The notes beneath the pieces are model-generated. The model had not been told where the DNA came from, did not search any database, and saw nothing but the letters and a program-made list of their open reading frames with translations. Positions 22,696-34,936 of a stretch of DNA of 64,000 bases are shown piece after piece. Origin of the DNA: Pyropia haitanensis (Eukaryota > Rhodophyta > Bangiophyceae > Bangiales > Bangiaceae); contig SDUX01000003.1 of assembly GCA_008729055.1 (NCBI GenBank), forward strand, positions 868,001 through 932,000, in the 5' to 3' direction. Made by a program: the position numbers and the translations under genes. The stretch's first letter is position 1. Every line of letters starts with the position of its first letter.

Positions 22696-22866
22696 CGAGA
22701 CAGCGACATATTTATGTGGATGCGAGTGTAGTTACGCACAAGCTCAGGGGCTTAATGAGTTGTTTCCTCTTCTCGGCGTGTCGCTCTGCGTTGAAGAGAA
22801 CAAGACCACAACACTTTGCTTCCTCTGCTATCCTCTATCGCTTGCCCCGTCCCCCTCCTGCCCACT

Positions 22867-23716
22867 ATGGGCGCCCGAGTTTCCCGCGCCGTGCCAAGGC
22901 CAGCTGTCCAGTCCCCCCCCCCCCCTTCCTCCGCCGCCAGCGGGGTGCACACCCCCCCCCGCAGCCCCCCCCCCCCCCTCCCGCCCCCCCCCCGGCTCCG
23001 ACTGCCGCGGCGGCGGCGGCGTGGGCGGCCACCCTCACCGCCGCCAGCACCGCCATCACCTCCCGCCCGTGGGACCCGTCCGCGCCGGCGACCCGCCTCG
23101 ACCCGGCCGTCCACGCCGCGGCGCGGCCGGCGGCGGCGCTGGCCAAGCTGCCCGCCGCCAACCGGCCGGGGGGCGGCGGCGGCGGCGGCGGCGGTGGCGG
23201 CGCCGTCGGCGCGGTGCCGGTGCCCCCCCACGGCCTGGCCAGCGGGGGCGGCGGGGGGGCTGGCGTTTCTGGGGCCGCCGCCTCTTCCGCCGCTGCCGCC
23301 ACCGCGCGGGGTGGGCACGGTACCGGGGCGGATGCCCCGCCGTCGGCCGCCGCGGCCATGCCCAAGGGCCTCACCCACGATGAGGTGCTGTCGTTTTTCA
23401 ACCGCGTGCGGGACGACGACGCGGCACGGTTTGGGGGCGGCGCTGCCGTCGCGAGTGGTGGTGCTGGCGGCGCCGCTGGTGGTGGGCGTGGCTGGGACGT
23501 GGCCGCCCTGGCGCGACACTATGGCCTCCCGGCCGGCGACGTCGCGGCGCTGCTGCGGTTCTCCGGCACGTACCTGGCGCGACGGGACGATGACGGGGGG
23601 GTGCGGGGGTACTGGGACCCGGTGCGCCGCATCCGACGGCCGCTCGACCGGGGGGGGGGGGCGCCGCGCTCGCCGCCTACGCCGCGAGTCGGCAGGAGGA
23701 GGGGGGGAGGAGCTGA
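22867..23716 (+). CDS. Possible NDUFAF4-like complex I assembly factor, two homopolymer frame breaks
   Basis: The start ATG 22867 gives MGARVSRAVPR, resembling the MGA-type N-terminus of NDUFAF4. After C runs between 22,913 and 22,995 the frame must change by one missing base to reach the main domain. There MPKGLTHDEVLSFFNR, then WDVAALARHYGLPAGDVAAL and LLRFSGTYLARR match the layout of the NDUFAF4 C-terminal half (PKG, then an E-x-L-x-x-x-N helix, a W, then a Y-x-L-x-x-x-DV-x-x-LL-x-[YF] helix). A second break at the 12-base G run 23,650-23,661, again one missing base, leads to AALAAYAASRQEEGGRS and a stop at 23,714. Predicted length is about 283 residues, longer than the animal protein because of Gly/Ala inserts. 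A coding gene is likely; the family call is from remembered pattern only. Confidence 0.45.
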
Positions 23717-24465
23717 GCAGCTGCCGCTGGCAGTGAGGTGGGGCGGGAGGGGGGAGGCGACGCTGGGCGACGCTGGGCGACGCTGGCCTCGGCGGCGGGT
23801 ACTTTTTTGGGGTGGAGGGGGGCGGGTGGGGGGAGTCGCAAGAGGGAGAGTGGGGTGTGCGGGGCGGACGACGGCGCGTGTGGCGGGTGGGGAGGTGCGG
23901 GTGGCGGCTGGCGTGCGCGGCGTGCGCACGTCGCTGGGTGCCACCAAGGCGTTGGTGGTCGCCCCTACCGGTGACCGCGCGCATTGGCGGCAGCCGCGGC
24001 GGCTGCAAGCGCGGGGCACTCGGTGTGGAGTGTCCGCGACCTGAGGCACTTACTACCCCGTGGTGGCAGGGGGTCTCTTGCGTGCCACAGCGAGCCCGCT
24101 TGGATGCACCTGCCCCCTATTTCTAGTCTGACCGTGGGCGTCGGTGGCCGGCGTGGCGTCCCGGCCGCCCAAAGGGCCGTCTTCCCCCATCTGGTGCTCA
24201 ATGGCACGGTGCCCGCAACACCCTGCCCGCGCCCGCCGCAGTAGCCTTCCCGCGGAACCACAATGGCTTCGGGCCGGCACGAGTGGCGCTTGCGCGCGGC
24301 GGCGGCGGCCACGGCGACGGTCGCTTGACCCTGGCCGAGGCGCTGGAGCCCAAACGGACGGGAGCGCTCCCCCCACACGCCCCCGAAATGACCTCTCCGC
24401 CTCTCCCGACTCGGCTCCTCTCGTCCCACGACACGCAGAGATGGCGCCTCTTCACGGGGAGCCCA
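23717..24465. other. Convergent intergenic region
   Basis: About 750 bases between two genes that end toward each other. It holds G-rich sequence with a 10-base unit (CGCTGGGCGA) repeated nearly three times at 23,761-23,787. I see no coding signal. Confidence 0.45.
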
Positions 24466-26190
24466 TCACAGTTCGCTCGTGTCGTGCCCCGCTTCCCCTT
24501 GCACGCCCGGGTCGATCACCTCTGCGGCGTCATCCAGGATGACCACTGGCAGGCCATCCACATATTCGGCCGACGGCGCCTCCTCCACCACTACCGCCTG
24601 GCTATCATCGAGCAGGGATGCCACTGGCGGCTCAGGCGCACCTTCACGCACCTCGCCGCCCACGACGGTCGGCACAAACGGCACCTGGATGGGTGCCGGC
24701 GGGTCGTGCCGGTCGGCCCACCCCTCCAGCCAGTCGTAGCGGAGGCCCACGTGCTTGTACCGCCCCGTGTTGGTCATGGCGCCGAGGGGCTCGGGCAGCT
24801 TCACCCGCCGCTCATCGTCGGGCGGGCATGCCGCGTCGGTGCTCTCCCCGGTGCACACGCCCGACAGGCCGCCCGCCATGTAGCGGGTGTCGAAAAAGGC
24901 CGCCACGTCGGCCACATCGTCGCCCGCGCGGGAGAGGAGGTCAAATTGCCGCGCGATCGCCGTCGCGCCCGCGGTGGTCGCCTCGTACAGCTTGCCGGCC
25001 ATGTGGACAAGAAAGTCGCCCGGCCGGTACTCCTCGGTGTACACGTTCATCGCGTGCTTGGGGAGCCACCGCATCGCGGCGGCGGCCTCCGGCTCCGAGT
25101 CGAGGTAGTGCTGCAGCGCCGACTGGTCCAGCGCCCGCGCGGTATTGAACGACACGTCGGCGTACACGCGGGTGAGAAAGTCAATGGTCAAGGGGGAGCA
25201 CCGGAAGAGCAACACGCCCGCGTTCATCATCAGCCAGTCCTCCGTCGCCGCCATGTGGTACGCGTCGTCAATGATGGTCGGCAGCGGCACCGTCTGGTTG
25301 ATGATCAGCGCGTCCGCGTCAGACCACAGCAGCCACCAGTCGGGGCGCGATACGCACGCGGCGAGGACCAGCTTGATCTTGCCAAACGTGGCTGCCCGGT
25401 CGTCAATGGCAAAGTCCTTATAGGGGGTGTAGCAGGCGCCGTCCAGGCGCCGCACCGCATCGGGTGCCGAGCAGTCGGCCTGTGCACGGGCGAACAATGC
25501 GCACGAGGAGGGAGTAGAGGAGGAGCAAGGTGAACCCATACGAGAGGTGGAAAAGGACATCGTACCACCAATGCTCCCCCGACGACCAGCAGTTATCGGT
25601 TCAACGCGCACACAAGCCCGTCAGTCTCTTATCGACGCACCCAACGCCGCGCCCGTCTGCGGAGCGGCATCCATTTCCACGACAGGCGCCGAGGGGGGGG
25701 AGGCCCGGCGCGCCCTCGTCCTCCGAGAGGCTGGCCGCCCTCGCCCAGCCCCCACCCCTCCCCGTCCTACCCCCCCCCTCCCCCCGCCGCCCCCCCCGCG
25801 ACACCCATCCACCGAACGTACCGGCAAGAACAAGCCGTCGGTGCCCTCGGGCACGTGGGCGACCATCTCGTACCCGTGCCGCGCCGCGTAGCGGCGCTTG
25901 TTGGCCAGCGTCAGCCCCCCGAGGCGCAGGAAAAACGGCGCCCCGTCGTGCATGTGCACGAGCGCCACGCCGCGCGGCGGCGCGGCGCCGCCCCCACCAC
26001 CGCCGGTGGCGGCCGCCGCGGCGTCGACGCCAGCCGCGGCAGCAGCAGCGACAGGGCCGGCGGTCGCCACCAGCGAGGCCGCCACGGCTGCAGCGACGGC
26101 GGCGGCGGCGGCGGTTACCAGCCGCTGCACCCCACCGGCGGGCGCCCTCCGCCGGTGACGCGGCCGCCAACCCGAGTCGGTGGGGGCCAT
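24466..26190 (-). CDS. Golgi-type glycosyltransferase, GT34 (GMA12/MNN10) family, one intron
   Basis: Type II membrane glycosyltransferase predicted to add galactose, xylose or mannose in the Golgi. Exon 1 (25822-26190) starts at ATG 26190, has a basic N-terminus, an Ala/Val membrane anchor (about residues 25-55), and the segment LTLANKRRYAARHGYEMVAH, which is the family's usual first beta-alpha unit. It ends at TDGLFLP with donor GTACGT. The intron spans 25480-25821 (342 bases, acceptor CACAG). Exon 2 continues in phase 0 with ADCSAPDAVRR, the metal-binding DxD in WWLLWSDADALI, and the conserved NAGVLLFRCS, DQSALQHYL and the HMAG segment. The protein has about 460 residues. Family is well supported by motif order; donor sugar and acceptor unknown. 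Confidence 0.85.
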
Positions 26191-26763
26191 GGCGATGGGG
26201 AGGAGGGAAGGGGAGGTGGAGGGGGGGGGCGGGGAAGGGGGATGGCTGGTGGGGAAGGGGGGCGGGCGCAGGGACACCCCTCGCTGGAACGCCGCGCCGA
26301 CAGGTGGGGTGGGGGAGGGAAGGGGGAGGCCAGCGGGTGACTGACCGTGGGGGTGTTGCGGACGAGAAGGTCGACGCCGTACGGCGCGCGACTGGCACCT
26401 TGGCCACCCCGGTCGGGCTTGCCTGTGGGGAGCGGGCCTACGGCGAGCTCTGATTGATCGCCGCTCGCGCTGGTCGCCGCGTGCTGACAGTCCCGGCCGT
26501 GAAGATCCCGGGACGACGGCGAGCGACGAGGACGGCAGAGGACCGGGGACGGCAGCGCGGGCGGGACCGAGGGCCGACCTCCGCAGATGTGCGCCAAGAA
26601 GCAAAAGACACAGGCAGCAAGAGGAACAAACACACACGCCTAAGAAAAAAGCTTTAACGGAAAGAGATAGAAAAAAAATAGATGCACTGCACACCAATAA
26701 GAGAAGAAGCACGCTGCCAGCCACGCGTCACGGTCGCGCGCCGGCGGCGCCCGTATCTTTACG
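26191..26763. promoter_or_regulatory. Promoter of the GT34 gene and 3' flank of USO1
   Basis: Between the GT34 start codon and the USO1 stop codon, both on the minus strand. Next to the GT34 start the coding strand is C/T-rich for about 120 bases (plus strand purine-rich, 26,190-26,330). The stretch 26,620-26,690 is A-rich on the plus strand. I find no TATA element that I trust. Confidence 0.4.
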
Positions 26764-29700
26764 TCAGCACCCCGCTGGTGGCAAAGCTGCCACCGCCCAG
26801 CCCCCCACCCCCACCCCCCCCTCCTCCGCTTCCTCCCCCCATCCCCCCCCCCCGCCCGCGGCGGCAGCGTCGCGCAGCTCGGCGGCCTCGACTTCAAGCT
26901 CGGCCAGCACCACAAGTAGGTCCCCGTGCTCGCCTTCGAGGGCGGCGAGCCGGCCGGCCGTGTCGGCAGCCGCCGCCCGCGCGGCCGCCGCGTCGGCGGC
27001 CGCGGCGCGGAGGCCCACCGCCTCGGCCTCCAGCGCGCCCAGGCGGTGCCGCACATCAGCAAGGTCCGCCTCGGCGGTGCCCGCCCGCTCGGCCGCCGCC
27101 GCTGCGCGCGCGGTGGCGTCTTGGAGGTCGGCCGCGGCGCGGGCGGCGGCGGCGTCCGCGGCGCGGCGCGCCGCGTCGGCCGCCGCCGAGGCGCCCTCGG
27201 TGGCCGACTCGGCCTCGGCACGCCCACACTCGGCGGCCGCGGCGGCGGCCTCGAGCACCGCCACCCGCTCCGCAGCCGCCCGCCAGCGGGCGGTGCCGTC
27301 GGCGGCGGCCGCCTCCATGGCGCGCAGCCGCCGCAGGTGGTCGTCTTGCACCGCCGCGAGGCGCGCCTCCACATCGGCCACCCGGCCGGCGGCGGCCGCC
27401 TCGGCGGCACTCGCCGCAGCCGCCCCCTTCTCCGCCTCTGCCGCCCGCTCGTCCGCCGCTGCCGCGGCAGCCGCCGCGTCAGCCGCCGCCGCGTTGGCGG
27501 CCGCCGTCTCGGCGGCGGCCCGCTCCGCGGCCGTCGACAGGGCCTCCACCTCGGCCTCGAGCGCCTCTGCCATCGACGTTGCCTCGTCGGCACGCTCGTC
27601 CGCGGCGGCCACGGCGGCGGCCGACACGGCGAGGCGGTCGGCAAGGTCGCCCGCGGTGGCCTCGGCCGCCTCGGCCGCGTCGGCGCGCGCCTCGAGGGTG
27701 CCCACCCAGGCGGTGAGGGCCCGCTGCTCGCGCGCGGAATCCGCCAGCCGCTCCCGCGCCTCGGCCGCCGCCGCGTCGGCCGCGGTGGCCCGCGCCTCGG
27801 CGGCCGCCACGTCAGCTGCCGCCGCCTCCACGTCCGCCTCGGCGCGCTCGGCAATGGCCCGCCCCGCCTCGGTGGCGGCGTCGCGCTCCTTGCGCGCTGC
27901 CGCCGCCTCGGCACGCGCGGTGGCGGCGTCGGCGCGCGCCGACGACGCGGCCGCCGACGCAGCGGCGAGAGCGTCGGACAGGCGGGCAGCCTCGGCGGTG
28001 GCGGCTTCGGCCGTGGCCGCCGACGACGCGGCCGCCGCCTTGGCCGCCGCCGCCGCCGCCTCCAGCCCCGCCGCCCGGTCACGCTCTTCGGCGGCCGCGC
28101 GCTCGGCCGCCTCCCCGGCCGCCGAGGACGCCGACGCTTCGCGCACCGCCGATGCGGCCGACTCCTTAGCCAACACCAGCCGCCGCGCGGCGGCACTTGC
28201 CGACGTGCGCGCCGACGCGGCCTCTTCTGCGACCGACGCAAGCTTGGCCGTCAGCTGGCCCACCTCTGCCCGCGCCGCCGCGACCGCGGCAGCCGACGCG
28301 GCCTCCCGGGCGGTGGACTCTTCCAGCCGTGCCGCGAGCGCGTCGGCCCGCGCCGTCGCCGCAGACGTGCTGCTTTCTGCCGCCGAAGACGCGCTCGCCG
28401 CGGCCGCGTCGGCCGTTGCCTTTTCCGCTGCTGCCGCCGCCGCAGCGGCGGCGGCGGCATCGGCCGCGGCGGCCTGGTCGGCCAGCTGCGCCGTCAGAGA
28501 CCGCACGCGGTCGTTCGCGGCCGTGGCCGCGGCGGCGGCCTCCTCGGCGGCCGTCGCGGCCGCCGCATCAGCAGCGGCCCGCACGGCGGCCACGCGTCGA
28601 TCAGCGGCAGCGGCTGCGTCGGCCGCGGCGGCCGCAGCCGCCGCCTCGGCGGCCGCCACCGCCGCCACCGCCGCGTCGCGCTCAGCGGTCAGGCGTCCGT
28701 GAGTGCGGCCGAGCGTCTCGACCGTCGCCTCCAGCTCGTCGAGCGCCTCGGCGGCGGCCTGTCGCTCCGACGCGGCGCGCTCGCGAAGGACTCCCAGATG
28801 GGCGGACAGCGTATCAACCGTGGAGCGCAGGTGGGCCGTTTCGGCGCCCGCACCGCCCGCTTCGTCCAACGCAGTGCGGGCGGAGAGCGCGGTGACAGCG
28901 TCGTCGCGCTCGACAACCATGGACGCCAAGCGGGCGGCGAGTGCATCACGCTTGGCCTCGGCCGTCTGCCGGCCGGCCGCGGCGGCATCGCGGGCGGAGA
29001 GAGCAACCTCCAGCTGCTCGCCCAGCGCGGCCATGCCCCGTTCCAACTGCGACACGGCCGCGCGCTCCCGCTGCAGAGCAGCAACCGCTGATGCAGCCCG
29101 CTCCGCAGACGCGTCACGCTCCTCTTCGGCTTCTACGGCTGACTCGGCTGCCGCATCACGAGCGGCAGCAGCCGCCCGCAGGGCCGAGGTGAGCGTCGCC
29201 TTCTCCCGCGCACTCGCCGCCTTGACCGCCGCCACCGACGCTGTCGTCGACGCGGCTACCGCTGCTGCGTCCGCCGCAGACTGCTCCGCCGCATCAGCAT
29301 CGGCACGGGCCGCGTCGCGGGCTGCCTCGGCGGCCGCCACCCGGTCGTTTGCGTCGGCCACAGCAGCCATCGCCGCCGCCAGCTCCTGGCGAACCCGCTC
29401 CGTGGCGCCCCCATGCGACACGGCCGCCGTCTGAGCGTCGGCGGCTGCGGCGGTCGCGGCAGCGGCCTCAGCGGTCACAGTTTCCAGCTGGGACCGCAAG
29501 AGGTCAGCCTCGGCCTTGGCCTCCGCCGCGCTGCTCGCCGCCTCGGCAGTCCGCGCCGCCTGGGCTTCACGTTCGGCAATGGCGGCGTCCAGGCTCGCAG
29601 TCGCTGCAGCGGCCGCTGCGTCATGACGGGCGGCCGCCGCTCTTGCCTCGGCGGACAACTCATCCACACGTCGAGAAGACGCCGCCGCCTGGTCACCCAC

Positions 29701-32700
29701 AGTGGCCGCGTGTGTCGTTAGACGGTCCACTTCAGCCAAGGCGGCCGCCAGCTCGGCCCGCAAGGCCTCAACCGACGCTGACGCGGCGGACGCTGCCGAT
29801 CGGGCATCGGCAGCGTCCGCCACCGCCCCGTTTCTGGCGGCCTCGAGCTGGGCTAACTCAGCGCGCGCCGCGGCCACCGCCTTGGCTCCGTCGGCGCGAG
29901 CTGCCTCCACGTCCGCGGCGGCCGCAGCTCGGGCGGCCTCAACGGCAGCAGACGCCTCAGCGCGAGCCGTCTCAAGCGCGGCCGCCAGTGGCTCCGCGTC
30001 GCCCCGAAGCTTGTCAGCGCGCTCGGCAGCCTCGGCAGCCGCGGCAGTAGCCTCTTCAAGTCGGGAAGACAGAGCCTTCGCGTCTGCCTCGGCAGCTACC
30101 ACCCGCGCATCAGCCTCCTCCGAGCGCACCCGCGCCTCCTCCGCGGCAGCCACTGCGCGGGCCGCACGCGCCTCAGTGGTCTCCAGGCGTTCCCGCACCT
30201 CCTTTTCAGCGGCTTCGGCACGCGCAGTCCGCGCCTCCGAGGTCTGCAGGCGCTGCCGTGCTTCCTCTGCATCACGAGCGGCGACAGAGACGAGCGCTTC
30301 GGCCTCCGCGGCGCGGCGCTCAAGCTCCTCATCCCTCTTGGAGAGACCACCAGCACCACTGCTGTCGCCGACTCCGCCGACGCCACCTACGCCTCGTTCG
30401 CTGCTGCCACTGCGATTGTCTGCGCCCCCCTCGGCGGTGAGGGCGTCTACCGCGCTCTCCAGCTCCCGCACGCGCAGCCGCTGCTCGGCCAGCTCCGTCT
30501 CAGCACGACCGAGCTGCTTACGTAGGTCGGCCGCATCGCCACGGCTGTGGCCCGGCGCTCCATCAGCTGCACCTCGCGACGACGCCGGCGACTTGGGCGA
30601 CGACGGCCTGCCACCCGCTCTGGCCAGCTCGTCCTGCAGCTCCATCACCCGCGCGCTCAGCGTCTTCTTAGAGTGCTCCGCCTCGGCAAGGGACAGTTCC
30701 GCGTCTCGCAGCCGCTCCACCTCCACTGCCGCGCGGCGGAGGTCCTCCCCCGCAGCAGCGGCGGCCTTTGCCGCCTCCCCTCGCGCGTCCTGTGCCTCCT
30801 GCACCGCCCGCCGCAGCAGGGCACACTCGGAGAGGGCTGCCTCGAGGGCTGTCTCCGTCTCGGCCGCCCGAGCAACGGCCGGCCCGGTCGCCGATGCGGC
30901 CGACGCAGCCGACGCGGCCGTGGCCGACAACTCCTTGACACGCGCCTCCAGGCCCGCCACCTTGGCCTCTGCCGCCGCACGTGCCCCTTCCGCCACGCTC
31001 CGCGCTTCGTCTGCCTCGTATACCTGGCCAGAGAGGCGGATGGTCTGCTCTGCGCGGGAGGCCACCTCAACTCGCAGCGACTCAAGCTCCTCGCCCGTAC
31101 CGCCACGCTCGTCCTCCAGCTCTGCCAGGCGGGCAGACAGCTCAGTGACCTGCCGCGCTGACGCGGCGGCCTCAACGGTCGCCGCCGCCGCCGTCGCCTT
31201 GGCCCCGTCCGCGGCAGCTCGGCTCTCCCGCGCCAGCGTCGCCAACCGCCGATTCTCATCCCGCTCCGTCGCCAGCGCCGCATCGCTCGCTGCCGCCGCG
31301 GCGGTCGCGTCTGCCAGGCTGGAGCGCAAGGCAGACAGCTCAGACTCTGCCGCCGTCGCCCGCGCCGACGCCGATCGTGCGTCGTTGCGCGCCGCCTTGG
31401 CCTCGGCCCGCGCCGACGCCAGCGCCTCGGCTCCGCCGGCGGCGGCCGACGAACGGAGGGCGGCCGCCTCGGCGCGCGCGGCGGACGCGTCTTCCGTTGC
31501 TGCCGCAACCGCTGCACGCGACGCAGTGCGGAGGGCGGTCAACTCCGCTGCCGCCGCCGTCGACGAACGCGCGGCGTCGGCTTCGGCGTCAACACGCGCC
31601 GCTTCGGCGCGAGCGACGGCCGCCCGGGCCGCCTCCTTGTCAGCCACGGCAGCCGCCAACTGAGAGCGCAAGTCATCCGCGGCTGCCGCCCGAGCAGAAG
31701 CCGCGGCGGCGGCCGCCTCGGCCACCTCGGCGCGTCGGCGGAGGTCGGCCACGTCAGCCACACCGCCGGCTGCGCCACCCGCACGCAGCGCGTCCCGCTC
31801 GCGCTCAACCGCCGCCAAGGCGGCGACCGCCGCCTCGGCGTCTCGTTGCGCGCTATCGGCGGCAGCCGTCGCATCGGCCGCTGCGGACCGCTGGACGGCC
31901 AGCTCCTCCGACAAGCGCTCAGCTTCCGCGGCGAGAGCGGAACCACCAAAGCTACCGCCGCCTCCGTTACCACCACTGCCGCCGCCACCGCCCCCGCCGC
32001 CATCGCCATCGAAGCCGCGTTCCAGTTCCAGCGCACGGTAGGCCTGGTCTATGGCCGCCGCGTCGGCCGTCTTTTCGGCAAGCAGCAGCTCCAGTGCATC
32101 GGCGCGCTCCTCGGCAATCGCCGCGCGCTCGGCCGCCGCCGCCAGCTCGACGCCTCGTTCCCCAGACGCAGCGGTGGCCGAAGCTGAAAGCGAGGCCTCC
32201 GCCTCTGCCAGCGCCGCCATCAGGCGAGAGTTCTCCGCGCGAGCATCCGCCACGGCCTCGTCCTGCGTGCGAATGAGCTCCTTGTACGACAGCAGCACGG
32301 CGGCATCCTTCTCCCTGTCGTCATCGCCGTCACCGCTACCACTGCCACCGCTACCGCCGGGGCCACCCACCCGCGCGCCACCATCACCCCGCCTACCGTC
32401 GGTGGAGTGCCCGTCGGGGAAGCCGTTGCTGAGGCCACCGCCCATCCCACTGCGGGTAGCCTGCGCCGGGGAAACCACCTTGGCTGCAGATACCAGCTGC
32501 ACCACTACCGGCTGGACAGCGGCGTAGACCTCCTCAAAAAGCCTCACAAAGAGCGTGTCGTACCACAGCTCGTGGCCGACTCCACCACCGCGACAAAGCC
32601 CCGACGTGACGCGCTCGACAGTGAGAAGGAACGCAGGCGAACGACCCGCAAGAGGGCCCGTGCCGGCACCAGCGCCGTCCTCCTCGCCCCCTCCCCCGCC

Positions 32701-34936
32701 AGGCTCGTCCCGCGACGCGGCCAGCGCCGCGACGTACGCGTCCGACGCGCGCAGCTCGTCGAGGCGAGCAGAAAAGGCCGCCACCCCCACCCGGTGGCGG
32801 ACCACGTCGACCAGGGCGGAGCGAGCGACCACCGAAGAGCCCTCAGGACTGCCCTTGCTGCCGCGACCGCCGCCAAAGCGGCCGCCAAGAAAGCCCCCTC
32901 CGCCGCCGTCGGCCAGCAATTCCGCGGGCCCAGCAGACAGCCCCTCACCGTCGGGCACGTGCGCCACACATACGCCCAGCAGAGCGGCGGCCAGCCCACG
33001 GGTGTGAACGTCCCCCTCCCCCTCAGTGAGCAGCTCCACTAGCAGCGGCAGTGCCGCAGCAGACGACAAAAAGAGGGCCACCGCCGCGGGGCACCTCTGC
33101 AGCCACCCGACGAGCAGCTGCAGCAGCGCAATGGACACACCCGCAGGCGCTCCACCGCGGGCAGCACGGCCCAGTGCGCGACCGACGGCGGACACCAGTC
33201 GCTCATCGCCGCCTGGCACCACGGCGGCCGCTAGCGCGGCGGCGCCGTCCGGTGTGGCGGCCGTCACCCCCAGGAGGGTGGCTCCGTAAAACACGCCGCC
33301 CGCGTCGGAGCCCTCGGGCCACCCCACTACCAGGCGCATCAGTGATGCGGCCAGGTCCGCATAGTCCCCGGCGGCGGGGTTGCCCCTCCTACCGCCGCCG
33401 GCATCGCCACCCAGCGCGGCTAGCCACTCGGCTGATACCCCCCCCCCGCCGACCCCGCCGGCGCTGACAGCGACGCAGTCAGCGCCACCGACGAAGCGGC
33501 GCGGACGCACGCGTACGGGGAGGCCGCCACCGCAGCCAGCCCCGCCGAGTGGGGCGTGTCGGGTGGCGGCAGGATGCCCGCCGTTGGAAAGAGGGTGTGT
33601 GTCGGCGGGTGACCCCGCGCGAGCGCCGCAGCTGCCATCAGCGCCGCCACGCGCACGTCCGGGGGGAGCGGCGGCACGCCCCCGGCCGACACACTGCCGC
33701 CACCGCCGCCGCGGCGGCCGTCCCCCCCCCGTCAAAAGCCAGCCCGAGCACCTCGGACGTCAGGCCCGCCGACAGACACTCGTCGCGCGAGCTGTCGCCG
33801 CCGTCGGCCGCGACCAGCAGCGAAACAGTGTGCAGCAGCGCGAGGGCCGTGTCCAGCCGCGGGCCGGTGACGCCCCCCCCCCCCCCCCCAGATGCACCCA
33901 AGAACGCAGGGGGCGGCGCCGGCGGGGCCTCGCGCAGCGCCGCCGCGGCAGAACGGAGGAGCACCCCGAGGCGGGGCACCGCACGGCAACGGCGGGCGGC
34001 GCCGGCGCCGGCCGCCCCCCCCGCCGCGAGCATCGCGTTGACGGCGGTCACGGCGGCGGTGAGCAGCGCCGCCTGGTGCGCCGTCTCGGCGGGGCCGCCC
34101 TCGTGTAGCGCATTGTCCACGCACGCGTCGGCAACATCCAGGAGCCGCTCGTAGCCGTCGGCGGCCGCGAGCACCGCCGCCACCGCCGCCGACGCGCCGG
34201 CAGCGGCGGTGAGGACGCCCAGGGAGCGCAGCCGCACCCCCGGCGCGGCGTCGCGGGTGGCCTCGAGCAGCCGCCCGGCGGGCGGCGGCGACGCGTCGAG
34301 CAGGCGTGGCACCGTCGCGGCGGCGTTGGCACCCACCAGAGCCGCGAGGACGTCCAGGGCGGCCGCCCGCGTCGCCGCGTCATCCGCCTCGACGGCGTCA
34401 AGGACCAGGTCCAGCGCGCCGTCTATGGCCACCCACGCGGCCGTGTTGTCGGCCGCCACCGACGCCGCCTCCTCGGGAGTCCATGACGCCGGCGGCGGGG
34501 GCCGCGGGTCGCGGGCGCCCCCCTTGCGGCGCCCCCCAGCCCTCCCCCCACCGCCCGCCTCGGCGTCGCTGCTGTCGCCCGACGCCCCCGCGGACCGCCC
34601 CGTGCCCGGCGGCGGCAGCGGCGGCGGCGGGAGGACGCCACAAATGCGGGCGAGCAGCGTCAGCGCGGCGGTGACCGTGTCCTCGTGCGCGCCATCCTGT
34701 TCAATAACCGCGTAGAGGACCTTGATGCCACGCGCGCCGATCTCCCGCTGCGCGTCGGGGCCGCGGAGGGCGAGCTCCGCCAGCGCCGCGACCGCGGACC
34801 GCCGGTCGGCAGGCAGCGCCGACGAGGCGGTGCGGTCGACCAGGCGGGAGATGGCCGAGGTGGTCGACGACGACGACGGGGAGGGGGGCTCGTCATTGCC
34901 GGCAATGTAGCTGAGGGCACCCGACAGGTAGTTCAT
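26764..34936 (-). CDS. USO1: Giant USO1/p115-type vesicle tethering factor (golgin), two homopolymer frame breaks
   Basis: Tether for ER-to-Golgi vesicles. ATG 34936 opens MNYLSGALSYIAGNDEPP and an armadillo-like head of about 750 residues, matching the p115/Uso1 head start (short hydrophobic N-terminus, then VDRTASSALPADRRSAVAAL). The frame breaks at the nine-base run 33,722-33,730 and the ten-base run 33,438-33,447; one extra base in each gives a continuous head. A coiled coil of roughly 1,900 residues rich in Ala, Glu and Arg follows, with heptads throughout. Near the C-terminus EHGDLLVVLAELEVEAAEL matches the conserved p115 DLLVLLA-type motif. Total length is about 2,724 residues against about 960 in animals and 1,790 in yeast. 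The acidic tail usual in p115 is short here. No introns seen. Family call rests on head, motif and layout together. Confidence 0.8.

Larger units (their letters stand above)
21942..22866. promoter_or_regulatory. Divergent promoter region of HSP90 and the NDUFAF4-like gene
   Basis: 925 bases separate outward-facing starts. Next to HSP90 the coding-strand sequence is C/T-rich (21,950-21,990). A heat-shock-element-like site lies at 22,448, and a TATA element for the plus-strand gene at 22,688. A short perfect hairpin (TATGAT, six-base loop, ATCATA) lies near 22,541. The portion 22,480-22,760 is A+T-richer than its flanks. Confidence 0.5.
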
